64,000 nucleotides of DNA from Maribacter algarum (ex Lu et al. 2025) (nom. illeg.) (GTDB lineage: Bacteria; Bacteroidota; Bacteroidia; Flavobacteriales; Flavobacteriaceae), in NCBI GenBank assembly GCA_947495915.1, contig CANMAW010000001.1, positions 620,001-684,000 on the forward strand, in the 5' to 3' direction. The first letter of the stretch is position 1. Each line of letters opens with the position of its first letter. Below are positions 60,736-64,000 of the stretch, in pieces. The notes under the pieces were generated by a model, which ran no database searches, was not told where the DNA came from, and saw only the letters and a list, made by a program, of their open reading frames with translations. A program made the translations under genes and the position numbers.

Positions 60736-60770
60736 AAAGCTTCAAAGGTTTTTAACTTTTGAAGCTTTTT
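60736..60770 (+). terminator. Terminator of tRNA-Ala
   Basis: AAAGCTTCAAA and TTTGAAGCTTT pair, followed by TTT; loop GGTTTTTAACT. Confidence 0.85.
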
Positions 60771-60994
60771 CATTGGCACACAGAATGGGCCCATTATTTA
60801 AGTCAATTCGAGTGAATCAAAAAAACTCTAAGCAGTTTTGAACTTTTCTGATGAAGTATCTATTATAACAAATTTTGAAGTCTTTATAACGAGATTTAAG
60901 TACAATCTTGTTTCTAGAAAAACATATTTATTGAACTCTATTTTTATAGTAAGCTCTTTTACCCTACCCTCATGTTTTTGTTTAAAAAAAAAAA

Positions 60995-61546
60995 TTAATC
61001 CCAGCCAGATAGTCCAATAATTTCGCCATTTGGTCCAACGAAAAAAGTGTATTTGTCACGAGCATAGTTTTCATTTTCTAATTCGTAACCTTCTTCTTTT
61101 AGTTTATCACCAATTGGAACAATGTCATTTACTTTTAACATAAAATGATTGTGGTTAGTGTTGCCAATTGGTCCAATAGTATCTATAAATTCAGGTGCTG
61201 TAAGCGAAAGCCCAATGGTTAAGTCATCGGCCTTTAGTTTCATTACCAACATACCTTCAAGTCCAGGTCCGTGAAGTATTTCGGCATCTGCCATTTTAAA
61301 ACCCAGTATTTCACGATACAGTTTTAAAGTTTTTTCAAGCTCTAACACATGTACACTAATATATTTTAAACCTGTAACTCTGGCTTCTGTATTACCATTG
61401 TTCTTTTCATTAGAAGATGATTTTGTGGTTTGGCCCATGCCAGAATTGGTACCTGCTAGTACAAAAGCTAGTAGCAAGCAAAATTTTAAAAATGGAGTTA
61501 GTGAATTGTTTTTTTTTGAAGTGCGGTTGTTGGTTTTAACTGTCAT
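60995..61546 (-). CDS. Secreted VOC-family (glyoxalase-like) protein
   Basis: 183 aa. N-terminal signal peptide (residues about 18-37 hydrophobic, then GMGQ). The rest is a single VOC domain with paired beta-alpha-beta-beta-beta: ISVHVLELEKTLKLYREILG, and HNHFMLKVNDIVPIGDKL, ending GPNGEIIGLSGWD. Such domains usually bind a metal in dioxygenases, fosfomycin-type or glyoxalase enzymes. A periplasmic location is unusual. Substrate unknown. Confidence 0.82.
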   Translation of the reverse strand: MTVKTNNRTSKKNNSLTPFLKFCLLLAFVLAGTNSGMGQTTKSSSNEKNNGNTEARVTGLKYISVHVLELEKTLKLYREILGFKMADAEILHGPGLEGMLVMKLKADDLTIGLSLTAPEFIDTIGPIGNTNHNHFMLKVNDIVPIGDKLKEEGYELENENYARDKYTFFVGPNGEIIGLSGWD

Positions 61547-61610
61547 AAGAAATATCGTTTTTATAAAACTATGATATTATATGATAATCTTAAATGCCGT
61601 ATCACTTAAC

Positions 61611-61638
61611 AAAAACTGAACAATTTAAATTTTTGATA
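61611..61638 (+). repeat. Direct repeat copy 1
   Basis: AAAAACTGAACAATTTAAAT then TTTTGA. A near-identical copy begins 63 bases downstream, about six helical turns away. Confidence 0.55.
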
Positions 61639-61673
61639 CAAATTGCCCTTACCATTCTATAAGGTGCTTCAAT

Positions 61674-61700
61674 AAAAACTGAACATTTAATTTTTAGTCA
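61674..61700 (+). repeat. Direct repeat copy 2
   Basis: AAAAACTGAACATTTAATTT then TTAGT. First 12 bases identical to copy 1; the rest differs by two single-base deletions. About 150 bases before the DUF1080 gene. Confidence 0.55.
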
Positions 61701-61850
61701 GTAATTCATAAGTTCTAGTACAAATTTCTTTGTAAAATTACAATGCTTGCCTATTCATACTGTAGCTCTAAAATTTCGTTCTTAAAATGGAATGAGGCTT
61801 AAAATCCATAAACGTAGATGGATTGACGTAATTACTAATCTATAATCGAT

Positions 61851-62750
61851 ATGAAACATTTTACATTTTTATTACCGTTCGTACTTCTTGTTATATCCTG
61901 CGCTCAAGTAAAAAATGAGGAAGAAAAAAATCTTGATGAAGAATATCAATGGGAAGAATTAATCGATAAAGATTTAACCCAGTGGGATAATTATTTAAGC
62001 TATCAGCACCAACCCGGTTACGATGGTTCTGTACCACTGGATGAAAATGGGAAAGAAGTAGCACCAATTGGTTTGAACAATAGCGACTATACCGTTTTTT
62101 CAACTTTTCAAGAAGGGGAGGAAACCATCATTAAGAATACGGGAGAGTATTATGGTTGTCTTATAACCAAAAAGGAATTTAAAAATTATCACTTTCAATT
62201 AAAGTACAAGTGGGGAGATAAGAAGTGGGCCTACCGAAAAGATTTGCTGAAAGACTCCGGAATATTGTATCACTCCGTAGGGCCAATGGCTGTTGAATAT
62301 TGGCGATCATGGATGCTTTCCCAAGAATTTCAGATTATGGAAGGGCATACCGGAGATTTTTGGAGTCAGGCCAATTCTGCAATAGATATTAGAGCTTATA
62401 AACCAGAATCTGTTTTAGATCCATTGGCTCATGAGTCACAAGATTATTTGCCTATAGGCATGGGTAGCTCGTATAATAATTATTGTTTGCGAAGTGGTAA
62501 TTATGAAAAACCTCATGACGAATGGAATACACTTGACTTGATTTGCTATGAGGGTAAAAGTCTTCATATCGTGAATGGTGAGGTAGTTATGATTTTGAAA
62601 GATTCAAGATATATTGATGAAAACGGTAAAGAAGTGCCATTGATTCAAGGTAAAATACAATTACAAAGTGAAGCTGCAGAGGTATTTTTTAAAGACATCA
62701 AAATAAGACAAATTGATTCTCTTACACAGCAACAAAAAGCACTATTCTAA
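61851..62750 (+). CDS. DUF1080-like (3-keto-disaccharide hydrolase-type) lipoprotein
   Basis: 299 aa. Lipobox Cys17 (LLVISCAQ). The DUF1080/LamG-like jelly-roll shows KDLTQWDNYL at the start, NYHFQLKYKWG, DSGILYHS, and EWNTLDLICYEG then GKIQLQSEAAEVFFKDIKIR at the end, which are family blocks. In Bacteroidota such proteins bind or process oligosaccharides at the outer membrane. It precedes the GH16 enzyme by 28 bases, so both act together on an external polysaccharide. Confidence 0.83.
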   Translation: MKHFTFLLPFVLLVISCAQVKNEEEKNLDEEYQWEELIDKDLTQWDNYLSYQHQPGYDGSVPLDENGKEVAPIGLNNSDYTVFSTFQEGEETIIKNTGEYYGCLITKKEFKNYHFQLKYKWGDKKWAYRKDLLKDSGILYHSVGPMAVEYWRSWMLSQEFQIMEGHTGDFWSQANSAIDIRAYKPESVLDPLAHESQDYLPIGMGSSYNNYCLRSGNYEKPHDEWNTLDLICYEGKSLHIVNGEVVMILKDSRYIDENGKEVPLIQGKIQLQSEAAEVFFKDIKIRQIDSLTQQQKALF

Positions 62751-62778
62751 ATTAAACAAATTATAAAGGTAAAATTAT

Positions 62779-63777
62779 ATGACAACTAAGGTATTTCTGT
62801 TTTGTGGTATTATAAGTGCATTGATAGCATGTTCTTCGAATTCTGGTGATGATGATGAATTGGTTACCGGTCCTGAAAACCCGATACAAATAGATGACGA
62901 AGAAGAAGAGAATGACGATGAAATTGAGCCGTTTGAATTTTCAGATCTAGACCCTAGTTTACCTTCTTTTGTGTCGGTAGTTGATGATACCCCTGAGGGA
63001 ATGCAATGGGTGAAGGTTGACGCCATGTCTGATGAGTTTGAAGCTTGGGATGATGAAAAGTGGTTTAATTCTTTTTGGAATTATGGAAATACCCCAGTGT
63101 CTATGCGAAGTGAAAATTCTAGCGTAGTAGATGGAAAACTGAATATACAGGCCACATTAGACGAGGGTAGTTCGCGATGGTTTCAAACGGCAAGAGTTCA
63201 TTCTAAAACTAAAATAAGTTACCCTATGTATACGGAGTGTAGTATGAAAACCTCAAGTATATCAGCGTTCAATACATTTTGGTTGAATAATGGCGATATT
63301 GATGATAGGGATGAGATTGATATTGTTGAGAGCAATGCAAACCCAACCCCTGAGTGTAGTGATCAAACTACGAAGCCAAGTAACTATCCGTGGACTCCGT
63401 GGGACTTTCCGACCCAAATGAACTCTCAATATTTCATTGCTAAAAACGGTGTTACAGAAAGGCATGAAGATAATTTTGATACTAGAATGCTGTCAGAAGC
63501 AAATCCTAATAAGGGAAAAACGTGGGATGAAACCTACCATATCGTTGGAGCTTGGTGGAAAGATGCTAGAACCGTTCAATTTTATTTAAATGGTGAACCA
63601 GCTGGTGTCGTTACTACTAACCAAGATTTTACTAGAGAATTAGAGTTGATATTTGATTTGTGGACCTCTGAAGAGTGTTATTTAGGAGGCCTTCCTCAAA
63701 AAGAAGAACTTAATGACAATTCTAAAAATACCATGCGCGTAGATTGGGTTCGTACCTGGAAATTAGAAGAGAGTTAA
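62779..63777 (+). CDS. GH16 family endo-glycanase, lipoprotein
   Basis: 332 aa. Lipobox Cys18 (SALIACSSN), then an acidic linker to about residue 55. GH16 active site: nucleophile Glu179, assisting Asp181 and acid/base Glu184 in DRDEIDIVES. This ExDxxE form with beta-bulge occurs in agarases, porphyranases and carrageenases. WWKDARTVQFYLNGEP and the C-terminal NTMRVDWVRTWKL also fit GH16. It cleaves beta-linkages of an algal or fungal polysaccharide at the cell surface; the substrate is not certain. Pair of the DUF1080 gene. Confidence 0.9.
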   Translation: MTTKVFLFCGIISALIACSSNSGDDDELVTGPENPIQIDDEEEENDDEIEPFEFSDLDPSLPSFVSVVDDTPEGMQWVKVDAMSDEFEAWDDEKWFNSFWNYGNTPVSMRSENSSVVDGKLNIQATLDEGSSRWFQTARVHSKTKISYPMYTECSMKTSSISAFNTFWLNNGDIDDRDEIDIVESNANPTPECSDQTTKPSNYPWTPWDFPTQMNSQYFIAKNGVTERHEDNFDTRMLSEANPNKGKTWDETYHIVGAWWKDARTVQFYLNGEPAGVVTTNQDFTRELELIFDLWTSEECYLGGLPQKEELNDNSKNTMRVDWVRTWKLEES

Positions 63778-63850
63778 CAATAGTTGACCTAGTGGTCAAT
63801 ATGTTTGCAATTTGTAAACACTTTGTTTTCAGTTAGTTTAGTATGGAATT

Positions 63851-63884
63851 GGGGCTTGGGTAATACCGTGCCCCTTTCTTTTTT
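63851..63884 (+). terminator. Terminator of the GH16 gene
   Basis: GGGGC and GCCCC close a bulged stem with GGT-AAT-ACC inside, then TTTCTTTTTT. Confidence 0.6.
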
Positions 63885-63914
63885 GGTAGCTTTTAACACA
63901 AAACTTAGGTTCAT

Positions 63915-64000
63915 TTAATGGTGCTGTCTATTTAACTTAGTATTATAGTCATAAGTGTCAGCTTTCATGTAATCTTTCACCATTTGGTATTCATTACGTA
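63915..64000 (-). CDS. C-terminal end of a gene running out of the window
   Basis: A minus-strand frame without a stop runs from the window end to TAA at 63915-63917. It ends NEYQMVKDYMKADTYDYNTK then LNRQHH. Composition is protein-like. Too short to assign. Confidence 0.4.
   Translation of the reverse strand, partial: RNEYQMVKDYMKADTYDYNTKLNRQHH

Larger units (their letters stand above)
61547..61850. other. 304-base region with a repeated motif
   Basis: Divergent region between the VOC gene and the DUF1080 gene. It holds two near-copies of an AAAAACTGAACA-TTTAA-TTTTT motif, listed separately. No exact TAnnTTTG and no riboswitch motif seen. Confidence 0.5.

Noticed and set aside
60838-61020. 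60-codon plus-strand frame
   Set aside because: Low complexity, overlaps the end of the VOC gene, no start context.

Overview
The window reads as chromosomal DNA of a marine member of the Flavobacteriaceae (Bacteroidota). The DNA is AT-rich. Promoter-like sites follow the Bacteroidota pattern (TTG, about 20 bases, TAnnTTTG) and Shine-Dalgarno sequences are rare. The gene set is typical of the group: a YceD-rpmF-fabH-accB-accC fatty-acid cluster, a DUF5117-type zinc metalloprotease, many small lipoproteins, a DUF1080 protein and a GH16 glycanase of the algal-polysaccharide type. I see no transposase, integrase, CRISPR array, rRNA gene or prophage. One tRNA gene, tRNA-Ala(GGC), is present.

Layout. 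0-10.3 kb is an envelope and stress region: a DinB-like secreted protein, a small operon with an internally duplicated membrane protein, cardiolipin synthase, tiny acidic and membrane proteins, a SRAP-fold protein without its catalytic residues, Dps, MscS, an AraC regulator, and a DUF6327/holin-X-like/YtxH trio behind a long leader or possible small RNA. 11-15.4 kb holds a metallophosphoesterase, a MurG-like glycosyltransferase and a cytosolic GH1 beta-glucosidase in one operon, then a Kelch lipoprotein. 15.4-18 kb is the zinc metalloprotease.

18.2-21.5 kb is the most unusual part: four tightly packed genes encode a coiled-coil protein, a coiled-coil plus roadblock-like protein, a Ras/Rab-like small GTPase and a soluble hybrid histidine kinase. 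The last three overlap one another. I propose this as a GTPase-gated phosphorelay and the best candidate for an undescribed system here.

22-26.5 kb carries transporters (TSUP, SSS) and an HGSNAT-like membrane acetyltransferase. 26.5-32.3 kb is housekeeping: riboflavin synthase and pdxA from facing promoters, then the fatty-acid cluster. 32.4-39.7 kb carries an FAD oxidoreductase, a Gre-like protein, and a TetR-controlled operon for a di-heme cytochrome c and an isoquinoline-1-oxidoreductase-like molybdoenzyme. 39.8-60.6 kb is mostly housekeeping and stress genes: arfB, an orphan ABC ATPase, a prolyl oligopeptidase, asd, mscL, alr, tdk, rsmI, a UDG-like protein, an AhpD/OsmC pair, recJ, an MFS exporter, lpxH, queD, an enoyl-CoA hydratase family protein, MATE, GNAT and USP. 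60.6-64 kb has tRNA-Ala, a secreted VOC protein, and the DUF1080 and GH16 lipoprotein pair downstream of a repeated motif. The window ends inside a minus-strand gene.

Limits. All functions are assigned by reading motifs, without database searches. Several starts were moved downstream of the longest open frame where the upstream part overlaps a promoter, a hairpin or another gene, or where the family's usual N-terminus begins later. Six small genes (37 to 53 codons) were found by eye.
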